Of a stretch of 64,000 nucleotides of DNA, positions 18,933 to 26,667 are shown piece after piece; position 1 is the stretch's first letter; every line of letters begins with the position of its first letter. The DNA lies in NCBI RefSeq assembly GCF_011764545.1, contig NZ_AP022870.1:2836001-2900000 (forward strand). The letters run 5' to 3'. The position numbers were made by a program, and so were the translations under genes. Under the pieces are notes generated by a model. The model was not told the origin of the DNA and searched no databases. It saw only the letters and a list, made by a program, of their open reading frames with translations. Source of the DNA: Phytohabitans flavus (GTDB lineage: Bacteria; Actinomycetota; Actinomycetes; Mycobacteriales; Micromonosporaceae).

Positions 18933-20366
18933 TCACCCTCCCGTCGTGCCGTCCATCCGCGCCACCACGTCGGCGAGTGCGTCGTCGTCGCCCACGTTGC
19001 CGGCGAACACCACGTAGGGCTTGCCGAGCGCGCGCGGGTCCGCGGATCGGGGCCGCAGCAGCGAAACCATGCCCGGGAAGAGCTGGCCGGACACCTCGGC
19101 GCGGCGGATGCCCAGCCCGTCGACGGCGACCTCGTGCGAGGTGATGCCGCCCTTGGCGAGTACCCAGGCCGGGTTGCCGTCGAGCGCGGACCTGGCCACC
19201 GCGGCGACGGCGGCCGAGACGTCGCGGGCGATGCGCAGGCTCGCGTCGCGGTCGCCGGTGGCGACGAGGCCGCGGCTGGTCAGCACCAGCACGTGCGAGT
19301 CGCGCAGCGCTTGGGCGGCGGCCGCGCCGGCTTCGGCCGCGTAGGCCCGCCGTTCCTCAGCGTCGCGGGCGAGGAGCGCGGCGACGTCGACCTCGATCTC
19401 TTTCAGTGGTACCCGCTCGCGAAGCGCGGCGAGCTGCCGGCTGGTGCGGCCGACGTGTGAGCCGACGACGATGAGGCCGTGCCCAGCGGGGTGCCCGTCC
19501 GCCCAGATGTCGGTCGGTGCGAGTGGCGGCCGGGGGTCCTGCCCGGCGAGCGCGCGCACGAAGGACGGCCCGGTGCGGTACAGGAACGCTTTGCCGACTG
19601 ACTGCACAGTCAGGGCGGCGAGGGCGACGGTATCGAGGTCGGAGTTGTCGAGCGCGTTCACGACGACGAAGCCGCCTGCCGGAGCCGCGTCGAGCAGCTC
19701 GGCCACCCGGTCCGGCCCGCCGGTGCGGATGTCGTCGAGGCCGATCGAGCTGACCCGTGACTCAGTCAGCGTGCCGCGTCCCATCTCCACGACGTAGTCG
19801 CGCAGGTTGGAGGAGCGGTACCCGAACGTGGCGTCCCGCGCGGACTCGGTCTCCCCCACCGGCAGCCACTCGTCGCCGGTCCGCGCCCAGTGGACATCGT
19901 GGACGGTCACCCGCCCGGCCTCCAGGTACGCCGGCACGACGAGCACCGCGTCGTGGCCTCGGCCGGTGGCGGTGCGGCGGGCGGCGTCGAGGGCCTCGAT
20001 CTCGGCAAGGAAGTGGCCGCGCAGCGTGGAATCGCCGCGGCTGACCAGATCGAGTGGGGCGTCCCGCTCGGCGGCGATCCGGAACAGGTCGGCGGCCACC
20101 TCGGCGTTGACCGCGCAGGCCGCCGGCTCGGCCATGCCACGGGTGTTGGTGAGCACGAAGCCGGTGGGCGTGGGGCCGGGTAGCGCCGCCCGGTACTCCT
20201 CCGGGTCCCGCACGGTGACCACCTCGACGCCGTGTACCGACTGCGAGCCCGTCGGGTCGTCGTCGAGGGCTACGAGAATGCGGCCGGACGCCGCGCGGAG
20301 CCCCCGGATCTCGGCCGGCAGGTCACCACGCGCGACCACCTCGGGCAGGGATCCCCACGGCGTCAT
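18933..20366 (-). CDS. otnK: Four-carbon acid sugar kinase (DUF1537, OtnK/DenK family)
   Basis: 477 residues, the full length of the family. The N-terminal sugar-binding domain has ALDDDPTGSQSVHG (~residues 33-46), TNTRGM (~75) and RGDSTLRGHF (~111-120). The C-terminal nucleotide-binding domain has VGSHVGRTSRQLAAL (~305), LAKGGITSHEVA (~410) and the glycine-rich GQLFPGM loop. Family members phosphorylate 3-oxo-tetronates, D-erythronate or D-threonate. It is divergent from an erythronate-dehydrogenase-like gene, favouring 3-oxo-tetronate 4-kinase (OtnK). The decarboxylase (OtnC) and isomerase (OtnI) of that pathway are not in the window. Confidence 0.88.
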   Translation of the reverse strand: MTPWGSLPEVVARGDLPAEIRGLRAASGRILVALDDDPTGSQSVHGVEVVTVRDPEEYRAALPGPTPTGFVLTNTRGMAEPAACAVNAEVAADLFRIAAERDAPLDLVSRGDSTLRGHFLAEIEALDAARRTATGRGHDAVLVVPAYLEAGRVTVHDVHWARTGDEWLPVGETESARDATFGYRSSNLRDYVVEMGRGTLTESRVSSIGLDDIRTGGPDRVAELLDAAPAGGFVVVNALDNSDLDTVALAALTVQSVGKAFLYRTGPSFVRALAGQDPRPPLAPTDIWADGHPAGHGLIVVGSHVGRTSRQLAALRERVPLKEIEVDVAALLARDAEERRAYAAEAGAAAAQALRDSHVLVLTSRGLVATGDRDASLRIARDVSAAVAAVARSALDGNPAWVLAKGGITSHEVAVDGLGIRRAEVSGQLFPGMVSLLRPRSADPRALGKPYVVFAGNVGDDDALADVVARMDGTTGG

Positions 20367-20378
20367 GCGGCAAATCTA

Positions 20379-20409
20379 GGCGAGCGGTGTTCGACACGTC
20401 ACGCTCGCC
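20379..20409. promoter_or_regulatory. Inverted repeat in the otnK/denD divergent promoter region
   Basis: Perfect 8-bp arms ggcgagcg (20379-20386) and cgctcgcc (20402-20409) flank a 15-base centre that contains gtgttcgacac. The site is 13 bases upstream of the kinase start and about 70 bases before the dehydrogenase start. Its position and symmetry suit a shared operator, perhaps for an unlinked GntR or DeoR regulator. Confidence 0.45.
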
Positions 20410-20479
20410 AGGGGTGGCCGCGTGGTGGCGTTCGACGAGGTGTTCGCTGGCGGTGACCCTCACCCTGGCTGGTGCGTCC

Positions 20480-21445
20480 ATGAACGTCGTCATCACCGGC
20501 GGTGCCGGCTTCCTCGGCCTCCGCCTCGCCCGTACGATCCTCGGCGCCGGCGAGCTGGCCGTGCGCGGGGCCGCGCCGGTACCCGTTCACCAGGTGACGC
20601 TGCTGGACCGCGTCGCACCCACCGGCCTCGACGATGCCCGGCTGCGCGCGGTCGTCGGCGACCTGGCACAGGTGGCGGCGGAGGGCGTGGCCGGCGCGGA
20701 CGTTGTCTTCCACCTGGCGTCCGCGGTGAGCGGCGAGGCCGAGGCCGACTTCGACCTCGGCATGTCCGCCAACCTGCGCGCCGGGCAGGTGCTGCTGGAG
20801 GCCTGCCGCGCGCTGCCGAGCCCGCCGGTGCTCGTCTTCGCCAGCTCGCTCGCCGTGTACGGCCGCTGGCCGCAGCTCCCGCCGCTCGACGTGGTGGACG
20901 ACGCGACGCTGCCGACGCCGCGCACGAGCTACGGCATCCAGAAGTTCGTGCTGGAGCAGCTCGTCACCGACTACACCCGCAAGGGCTTCCTGATTGGCCG
21001 CTCAGTCAGGCTGATGACCGTCAGCGTGCGGCCGGGCCGCCCCAACGCCGCCGCGTCCGGCTTCCTCAGCGGTATCGTCCGCGAGCCGCTCGCCGGCCGG
21101 CGCGCGGTCTGCCCGGTGCCGCCGTCCACGGCCGTCGCCCTGTCGTCGCCGCGCCGCACGATCGACGGGCTGCTGCGGGCGGCCGCCGCGTCCGAGGAGG
21201 AGTGGGGCGCGCCGATCGCGATGAACCTGCCCGCCCTCACCACCACGGTCGCCGAGATGGTCGACGCGCTCACCGCCGAGGTCGGGCCGGAGGTGGCCGC
21301 GCTGATCGACTGGGTACCCGACCCCGCCGTCGAGGCCATCGTCGCGGGCTGGCCGTCCCGCTTCGAGACGGCCCGCGCCGCCGTGCTCGGCCTGACCCCC
21401 GAGCCGGACTTCCGGGCGATAATCAGGGCGTACCGTTCGGAGTAG
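20480..21445 (+). CDS. denD: NAD-dependent epimerase/dehydratase-fold D-erythronate dehydrogenase (DenD-like)
   Basis: 321 residues. The Rossmann motif GGAGFLGLRLA is at ~6-16, followed by the acidic NAD-binding LLDRV (~41). FHLASAVSGEAEADF (~77), the catalytic Ser region FASSLAVYG (~120) and YGIQKF with the YxxxK pair (~150) are all present. This set, especially SAVSGEAE, is characteristic of DenD, which oxidises D-erythronate to 2-oxo-tetronate. Together with the divergent kinase it suggests growth on C4 sugar acids. The ATG is 113 bases from the kinase start. Confidence 0.88.
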   Translation: MNVVITGGAGFLGLRLARTILGAGELAVRGAAPVPVHQVTLLDRVAPTGLDDARLRAVVGDLAQVAAEGVAGADVVFHLASAVSGEAEADFDLGMSANLRAGQVLLEACRALPSPPVLVFASSLAVYGRWPQLPPLDVVDDATLPTPRTSYGIQKFVLEQLVTDYTRKGFLIGRSVRLMTVSVRPGRPNAAASGFLSGIVREPLAGRRAVCPVPPSTAVALSSPRRTIDGLLRAAAASEEEWGAPIAMNLPALTTTVAEMVDALTAEVGPEVAALIDWVPDPAVEAIVAGWPSRFETARAAVLGLTPEPDFRAIIRAYRSE

Positions 21446-21543
21446 GCACAGCTGGTTCACAGCCGGGCCACAACGGGCTCACCGGCGCCGCGTCCACCGT
21501 GGAGTGCGGCGCCGGGTGGTGCCACGATGTGAACGGAGGAGCC

Positions 21544-22428
21544 ATGCCGCACAAGCAGTACCAGGGACGCCCGCTGCCACGGCCGGACGAGGAGCTTGTC
21601 GACCAGGGCCTCGGCTTCGACCTCGGTACCCTGATGGGGCGCCGGCGGATGCTGAAGGCGCTCGGTCTCGGCATCACCGGCATGGGCCTGTCCTCCTGCG
21701 GCGCGAGCTCGTCGCCAGCGCCGCCGGCGGCCCCCTCCGCAGCCTTGACGCCCGCGGAGGCGGTTGCGAGCGCCAACGGCGAGATCCCCGACGAGACGGC
21801 CGGCCCGTACCCCGGCGACGGCTCGAACGGCCCCAACGTGCTTGACGACAGCGGCATCGTGCGCGGCGACATCCGCTCCAGCTTTGGCGAGACGAGCGGT
21901 ACCGCCGAGGGGGTACCGATGACGCTGGAGCTGGTGATCCAGGACCTTGCGGGCGGCGGCAAGCCCTTCGCCGGCGTGGCCGTGTACGTGTGGCACTGCG
22001 ACCGGGAAGGCCGCTACTCCCTCTACTCCGATGGCGCGCAGGACCAGAACTACCTGCGCGGCGTCCAGATCGCCGACGCCGCCGGCCGGGTGCGCTTCAC
22101 GAGCATCTTCCCCGCCTGCTACGCGGGCCGGTGGCCACACATCCACTTCGAGGTCTATCCGGACCAGGGCAGCATCACCGACGCCGGCAACACGATCGCC
22201 ACGTCGCAGGTCGCGCTCCCGGACGACGTGAGCAGGCAGGTGTACGCCCAGTCCGGCTACGAGCAGTCGATCCGGAACATGTCGGGGCTCTCCCTGCGCG
22301 GCGACAACGTCTTCCGCGACGGCGGCGCCAACCAGCTGGGCGCGGCGACCGGCAACGTCACGAACGGCTACACAATCTCCCTGACGGTGGGCGTCGACAC
22401 GACCACAACCTCGCGCGGCGGCCGCTAG
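21544..22428 (+). CDS. Intradiol ring-cleavage dioxygenase-like lipoprotein
   Basis: 294 residues from an ATG with ggagga upstream. A Tat-like signal (GRRRMLKALGLGITGMGLSS then Cys) suggests a twin-arginine exported lipoprotein. The catalytic beta-sandwich follows: ETAGPYPGDGSN, AVYVWHCDREGRYSLY, and FPACYAGRWPHIHFEVY. The HCD...Y, CYxGRWPHIHFE pattern supplies the Tyr and two His that bind non-haem Fe(III) in catechol dioxygenases. Exported members of this group are common in actinomycetes and may act on lignin-derived catechols. It is 98 bases after denD. Confidence 0.88.
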   Translation: MPHKQYQGRPLPRPDEELVDQGLGFDLGTLMGRRRMLKALGLGITGMGLSSCGASSSPAPPAAPSAALTPAEAVASANGEIPDETAGPYPGDGSNGPNVLDDSGIVRGDIRSSFGETSGTAEGVPMTLELVIQDLAGGGKPFAGVAVYVWHCDREGRYSLYSDGAQDQNYLRGVQIADAAGRVRFTSIFPACYAGRWPHIHFEVYPDQGSITDAGNTIATSQVALPDDVSRQVYAQSGYEQSIRNMSGLSLRGDNVFRDGGANQLGAATGNVTNGYTISLTVGVDTTTTSRGGR

Positions 22429-22471
22429 GTTGGGGCCTCTCTCAGAGCGTCACTTCCGGTAAATTCGGTCT

Positions 22472-22699
22472 GTGGCAGCACTTCTGGCGTACCTGGGGAC
22501 TGCGGCCAGCATGGCGGCGGTCGCGGCTGGTCTGGTGTGGCTGGGTCGCCGGGTGCGTCGCCGCGGCGCGGGCGGCGAGGTCATGGGGCCGTTCGAAGAG
22601 ATCTGGCACCCGGCTGCCCATCGGGCTCGGATGAAGGTCGAGGTCCAGGAGGAGTGCATGGTGCCGCTGCCGTCACCTGGTGACCCGTATCGGCGATAG
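22472..22699 (+). CDS. Small single-pass membrane protein (75 aa)
   Basis: One N-terminal helix (LAYLGTAASMAAVAAGLVWL, ~residues 4-24) followed by RRVRRR, which sets the tail in the cytoplasm. The tail carries GPFEEIWHPAAHRARMKVEV, a stretch I associate with short conserved proteins in Streptomyces and relatives. There is no ribosome site before the GTG; a TAAATT-like sequence 11 bases upstream would allow a leaderless message. Function unknown. Confidence 0.6.
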   Translation: MAALLAYLGTAASMAAVAAGLVWLGRRVRRRGAGGEVMGPFEEIWHPAAHRARMKVEVQEECMVPLPSPGDPYRR

Positions 22700-22793
22700 G
22701 CCACCGACGTGGCACCGCATTCCTGATTCCTGGCACGTCGCCGAGCTTGGCGTCGCGCGTAACCAGCGTGATCCCTGGGGCCTTGGCGGGCAC
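22700..22793 (-). pseudogene. PIN-domain (VapC-like) toxin remnant
   Basis: Reading leftwards from 22793, the frame gives PAKAPGITLVTRDAKLGDVP, then GIRNAV. This matches the last strand-helix of PIN-domain VapC toxins (…TLVTADARLARAPG… in intact relatives). The acidic active-site residues would lie upstream and are missing. It is the last 30 or so codons of a toxin gene; no antitoxin is visible. Confidence 0.45.
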
Positions 22794-22953
22794 CGATTCC
22801 GCTAACGGGGATCATGCACGGTTTCGGTGACGGACGGAACGCATCCGCGAGCCGACTCCGCGCCTATGCGCCCGGCAGCGCCGCTACCCGGCTCGCAGGC
22901 GTGGAGTTATGTCCGATTACGCGACACCTGGGGTGAGTGTCGAGTAGCTCGGC

Positions 22954-23370
22954 GGAATGGCCGGCCGCCCGGCGTCGTTATATACCCGGCTCACGGAAAA
23001 GCGCGATCGGCCAGAGCCCGATGGAATGGCCGGCGGCCGGGAGTCGTTATACATGCGGCTCACGGAAAAGCGCGACCGGCCAGAGCTCGATGGAATGGCC
23101 AGCCCCGGGGTCGTTATACATGCGGCTCACGGAAGAGTGGGCCGGCCGAAGCTCGGCGGAATGGCCGGCGGCCGGGAGTCGTTATATATGCGGCTCACGG
23201 AAAAGCGCGGTCGGCCAGAGCTCGATGGAATGGCCAGCCCCCGGGGGTCGTTACATATACGGCTCACCGAAAAGCGCGGCCGGCCACAGCTCGGCGGAAT
23301 GGCCGGCGGCCCGGGGTCGTTACACATACGGCCCGCGAGAGAGTGGGCCGGGAGTTCGGCCGGGAATGCC
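22954..23370. repeat. 69-bp tandem repeat array, six to seven units
   Basis: The word ggaatggc begins units at 22954, 23023, 23092, 23158, 23227 and 23296, giving periods of 69, 69, 66, 69 and 69 bases. A degenerate copy begins at 23363, and a weak partial copy precedes the array (~22905). Each unit contains tcgttata(t/c)atgcggctcacgg and a ggcca-N13-tggcc inverted repeat. All spacings inside the array are multiples of three and several frames on both strands are open. No signal peptide, good start or ribosome site is seen, so coding is unproven. It lies upstream of the secreted lysozyme-like gene. Confidence 0.85.
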
Positions 23371-23536
23371 GGGCGGGGTCGGGTCGTTGACTAACCCGCG
23401 CCGGTGAAACAGACCGCCGGACATGTGCATCCCCCTGTTTTTGGTAGTGCCGAAATGGCGCTCGTATGCGCGTCTCCCCAATTCTTTTTGGTGGGTGGAG
23501 GCGTGCGCCTTTCCCGCTTGGAATGGAGATTCGAGC

Positions 23537-24160
23537 ATGAACACGATGCTGCGTAAGACGGTTCACGCGTTCGCGGGGTTCGCCTTCGCCGGTGGTGCCC
23601 TGCTCGGACCGACCACCGCCGCGCTGGCTTCGCCGGCGCACGAGGCACCGGCTACGGCGGCTCCGGCCACGGTGGCGGTCGCCCAGGTGAAGACTGACAA
23701 GCCGGCGCCTAAGCCGGGTATGGACAAGCTGTCGCCGCACGGTGTGCAGGGTCAGCAGTCCTCCGTCAAGCTCAGCGATGAGCAGACCAAGAACGCCAAG
23801 GCGATCATCGAGGCGACCAAGAAGTCCGGCATGGACGAGCGCGCGGCCGTGGTAGCGATCGCGACCTCGCTTCAGGAGTCCAAGCTGGACAACCTGGGCC
23901 ACCTCGGCGACATGAACGACCACGACTCGCTGGGCCTGTTCCAGCAGCGCCCGTCCTCCGGCTGGGGCTCGGCGGAGCAGATCACCAACCCCGAGTACTC
24001 GACGAAGGCGTTCCTGTCCGGCCTGAAGAATGTCGAGGGCTGGAAGGACATGCCGCTGACCGACGCCGCCCAGGCCGTCCAGGTGTCGGCGTACCCGGAC
24101 CACTACGCCCAGTGGGAAACGCAGGCCGCCAACCTCGTGGCCGACCACTGGAACAGCTAA
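23537..24160 (+). CDS. Secreted lysozyme-like (transglycosylase-type) protein
   Basis: 207 residues with a signal peptide (hydrophobic AGFAFAGGALLGP, cleavage near ALA-SP) and a Pro/Ala/Lys-rich linker to ~75. The C-terminal domain (~85-205) reads NAKAIIEATKKSGMDERAAV, VAIATSLQESKLDNLGHLGD, SLGLFQQRPSSGWG and AAQAVQVSAYPDHYAQWE. This is the lysozyme-like module found in actinobacterial cell-wall proteins; the Glu of QES is the likely catalytic acid. ATG with ggag upstream. The 140-base leader from the tandem repeats holds two small hairpins, and I do not recognise a c-di-AMP riboswitch. A strong terminator follows. Confidence 0.82.
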   Translation: MNTMLRKTVHAFAGFAFAGGALLGPTTAALASPAHEAPATAAPATVAVAQVKTDKPAPKPGMDKLSPHGVQGQQSSVKLSDEQTKNAKAIIEATKKSGMDERAAVVAIATSLQESKLDNLGHLGDMNDHDSLGLFQQRPSSGWGSAEQITNPEYSTKAFLSGLKNVEGWKDMPLTDAAQAVQVSAYPDHYAQWETQAANLVADHWNS

Positions 24161-24176
24161 CAACAAACAGACCCGC

Positions 24177-24212
24177 ATGGCCGGGGCCCTCCATTGCGAG
24201 GGCCCCGGCCAT
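24177..24212 (+). terminator. Perfect 15-bp stem terminator
   Basis: Arms atggccggggccctc (24177-24191) and gagggccccggccat (24198-24212) with a 6-base loop, 16 bases after the lysozyme-like gene's stop. The GC-rich perfect stem without a long U-tract is a typical strong actinomycete terminator. Confidence 0.9.
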
Positions 24213-24383
24213 CGTCATATCCGGAGCGGCGTCCGTCGTCGCCCAGGCCGGGGGCCACATAGCGCGCGATGTGCGAAGCCGTCGACTCCTGACCGGTCGT
24301 CTCCCACGATGGCTGCGTGCTCCGACCCGTCGCGCCGATCAGGGGCGATCGGTCGCGGTGGCCGGCACAGCCGGAAAGAGGGC

Positions 24384-24502
24384 GCGGCCTTGATCGGGAA
24401 TGCACTGGTCGTCCGTGGCGAAAAATTGCCCCTGGAGGGGTAACTATTCGCCACGGACGCAGCGCGTAAGAGCACTGCTCGCGTCGATCAAGGAAAGGCC
24501 GC
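24384..24502. repeat. Nested inverted repeats (about 119 bp)
   Basis: Outer arms gcggccttgatc (24384-24395) and gatcaagg…ccgc (24486-24502, with a 5-base bulge) enclose perfect 13-bp arms cgtccgtggcgaa (24410-24422) and ttcgccacggacg (24447-24459). These enclose cccct/agggg (24429-24440). The intergenic region otherwise holds no gene. It could fold as a branched RNA or a cruciform, or mark the end of a mobile element. Confidence 0.6.
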
Positions 24503-24619
24503 AGCCATCGACCATGGTCGACCTCATTCGGTGGAGAACCGATCCCCCAACGCAAGCTCTTAGACTCCAGGCGATCACCGGCGGTCGTCGCGGAGCGACG
24601 AATTGGGGATGGAGATCTG

Positions 24620-24667
24620 GATCTAGTCGACTTTATGTCGTCAGGGCAGCAGAAAGTCGACTAGATC
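24620..24667. repeat. 15-bp perfect inverted repeat
   Basis: Arms gatctagtcgacttt (24620-24634) and aaagtcgactagatc (24653-24667) with an 18-base centre. It is notably AT-rich for this genome. It ends 29 bases before the acyl-CoA synthetase fragment and may be a recombination site or element end. No known family recognised. Confidence 0.65.
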
Positions 24668-24696
24668 TCTTGGGTTGACCGCGGCGCTGCCGGGGC

Positions 24697-24829
24697 GAGA
24701 ACGTGTCGGCCGCCGAGGTGGAGCGCGTCATCTTCGACCACCCCGCGGCCGAAGAGGTGGCCGTGGTCGGCAGGCCGGACGCGTGGCTTGGCGGGCAAGG
24801 TGCCGAAGGTGCTCTTTGTACGGGAATGA
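24697..24829 (+). pseudogene. Acyl-CoA synthetase (AMP-binding) C-terminal remnant with internal deletion
   Basis: The frame reads ENVSAAEVERVIFDHPAAEE, then VAVVGRPDAWLG, the start of the AMP-binding_C subdomain of acyl-CoA synthetases. Further on, another frame gives AGKVPKVLFVRE and a stop at 24827-24829. This matches the TGKVxKxxLR end of the same subdomain. The loop between them is missing, so only two pieces of the gene's end remain. Confidence 0.65.
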
Positions 24830-24935
24830 CCCAGGACGGACGCGACCAAATCCAGAAGCGAGCACCGAGAGTTCCGGCCTCATCGGACAAACGGGCTGAT
24901 GCCGTCAGGAGATCCGTCCACGTAGGATTCGCGGC

Positions 24936-25727
24936 ATGGTGGACCCCGACCTCGCGGACAAGCTCCAGGCCGACGTGCCGCACGCGGCGCGTATGTGGAA
25001 CTACTGGATGGGCGGCAAGGACAACTTCCAGGCCGACCGCATGGCCGGCGACGCGGTTGCCGGCGTGTACCCCGAGATCGTGGTGATGGCCCGCGAGTCG
25101 CGGAAGTTTCTGATCCGCGTGGTCCGCCACCTGGCCGCGGAGGCGGGCATCCGGCAGTTCATCGACGTCGGCACCGGGCTGCCCACCATGCAGAATACGC
25201 ACGAGGTCGCCCAGTCCGCACAGCCGCAGTCCCGCATCGTGTACGTCGACAGCGACCCGATGGTGCTCGTGCACGCCCGCGCGCTGCTGGCCAACACGAC
25301 CGCCGAGGGCCTCACCACCTACGTGCCGTCCGACTACCACGACCCCGACACGATCGTGGCCGAGGCGCGGAAGTCGCTGGACTTCGACGAGCCGATCGCC
25401 GTGATGTTCATGGGCGTGATGGGCTACGAGCCGGACATGGACGTCGTCCGCTCCATCGTGGGTCGGATCAGCGGCGCCACCCCGTCCGGCAGCTACCTGG
25501 TGCTGTGGGACGGCACCAACACGAGCCCCGAGGTCGTCGAGGGTGCGGACAAGCTCGCCCAGAGCGGCGGCGTGCCGTACATCCTGCGCGACCCCGCCGA
25601 GCTGGCCACCTGCTTCGAGGGCCTCACGCTCGTCGAGCCCGGCCTGGTGCCGATCCCGCTGTGGCGCCCGGACGAGCCCGACGCGGTCGCCATCGACGCG
25701 TACGGCGCGGTGGCCAAGAAGCCCTGA
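24936..25727 (+). CDS. SAM-dependent methyltransferase, DUF574/PF04672 family
   Basis: 263 residues. The family hallmarks are ARMWNYWMGGKDNFQADR (~residues 18-35), the SAM-binding FIDVGTGLPTMQNTHEVAQ (~70-88) and YVDSDPMVLVHARALL (~103), with EPGLVPIPLWRP near the end. These enzymes are abundant in actinomycetes; substrates are mostly unknown. ATG start. A second member, about equally long, is encoded at 47111. Confidence 0.9.
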   Translation: MVDPDLADKLQADVPHAARMWNYWMGGKDNFQADRMAGDAVAGVYPEIVVMARESRKFLIRVVRHLAAEAGIRQFIDVGTGLPTMQNTHEVAQSAQPQSRIVYVDSDPMVLVHARALLANTTAEGLTTYVPSDYHDPDTIVAEARKSLDFDEPIAVMFMGVMGYEPDMDVVRSIVGRISGATPSGSYLVLWDGTNTSPEVVEGADKLAQSGGVPYILRDPAELATCFEGLTLVEPGLVPIPLWRPDEPDAVAIDAYGAVAKKP

Positions 25728-25740
25728 GCCACCAGCCCCG

Positions 25741-26586
25741 CTAGGGTTGCCAGGCGCCGGCCTCCGTGGCGGCCTTGACGAAGTCGGTGAAGTCGCGGGG
25801 TTCGCGGCCCAGTGCCTCGCGGACGCCCGGAGAGATGTAGCTGTCGAGGTCACGCGGGATGGGGCTGATCGCGTCCGCGTAGTCCTCGGCGTCGGCCTTG
25901 GGCCAGCCCTGCTCTAGGAGTTCGGCCACGAAGTCCTCCCGGGACACCGGGACGTAGCGGAGCGGCCGGCCGGTGGCCGCCGCGATCGTCGCCGTCGCCT
26001 CGGTCAGGGTCAGGGCGCGGGGGCCCGACAGCTCGTACACGCGGCGTGTGTGTCCTTCGCCCGTGAGGGACTCGACCGCGACCGCGGCGATGTCCTCGGC
26101 ATCGACGAAGCTGGCCGCCCCCTCGCCGGCGGGCAGGCGTAGCTCGCCGGTGAGCACGGCGTCGCGGAAGAAGCCCTCGCTGAAGTTCTGGGCGAACCAG
26201 CCCGGCCGCAGGACTGTCCACTCCAGACTCGACGAGCGCACCGCGTCGTCCCCGTCGACGTGGGTGCGGCCGGCGGGGCTGTCGTCGGGCAGGTAGCCGG
26301 GGACGTCGACGCCGCGGCCGGAGAGCAGCACGAGGCGGCGTACGCCGAGCGCGACGCACCGGTCGACGAAGGGGCGGGTCAGCAACTCGCCGTCGAGCGG
26401 GACGAGGTACACCTTCTCGACGCCGTCCAGGGCGCGATCCCAGGTGGCGCGGTCGGTCCAGTCGAAGGGTGGCGTGCCGGACCGCGAGCCCACGCGCACC
26501 GAGATGCCCCGCTGCCGCAGCTGTGACACGACGCGGCTGCCGGACTTGCCGGTACCGCCGGTGACCAGGATCGGTTGCTCCGTCAT
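25741..26586 (-). CDS. NmrA-like NAD(P)-binding oxidoreductase
   Basis: 281 residues of the atypical SDR (NmrA/YtfG) group. The N-terminal dinucleotide motif VTGGTGKSGSRV lies at ~8-19, followed by VRVGSRSG. The segments LLSGRGVDVPG, WTVLRPGWFAQNFSE and FVDAEDIAAVAV are those of quinone-reductase-like NmrA proteins, which bind NAD(P)H and sometimes act as redox sensors. The ATG at 26586 is divergent from the AraC-family regulator gene, its probable controller. Confidence 0.9.
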   Translation of the reverse strand: MTEQPILVTGGTGKSGSRVVSQLRQRGISVRVGSRSGTPPFDWTDRATWDRALDGVEKVYLVPLDGELLTRPFVDRCVALGVRRLVLLSGRGVDVPGYLPDDSPAGRTHVDGDDAVRSSSLEWTVLRPGWFAQNFSEGFFRDAVLTGELRLPAGEGAASFVDAEDIAAVAVESLTGEGHTRRVYELSGPRALTLTEATATIAAATGRPLRYVPVSREDFVAELLEQGWPKADAEDYADAISPIPRDLDSYISPGVREALGREPRDFTDFVKAATEAGAWQP

Positions 26587-26667
26587 GCGTTCAAGTCAAG
26601 CCGTGGCGCGGTGTTCGAGCCATGGCTCAGGCGCTCGTACCGATTTTCGCGCGTCTACATTTGCCGG

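Noticed and set aside
22827..23407. Genes for repetitive proteins in the three plus-strand frames of the 69-bp array
   Set aside because: All three frames and some minus frames are open because the repeat lacks stops; none has a good start, ribosome site or signal peptide. Kept only as a repeat.
23385..23536. A c-di-AMP (ydaO-type) riboswitch before the lysozyme-like gene
   Set aside because: Such genes often have one, but I could not find the conserved ydaO sequence blocks; only two small hairpins are visible.
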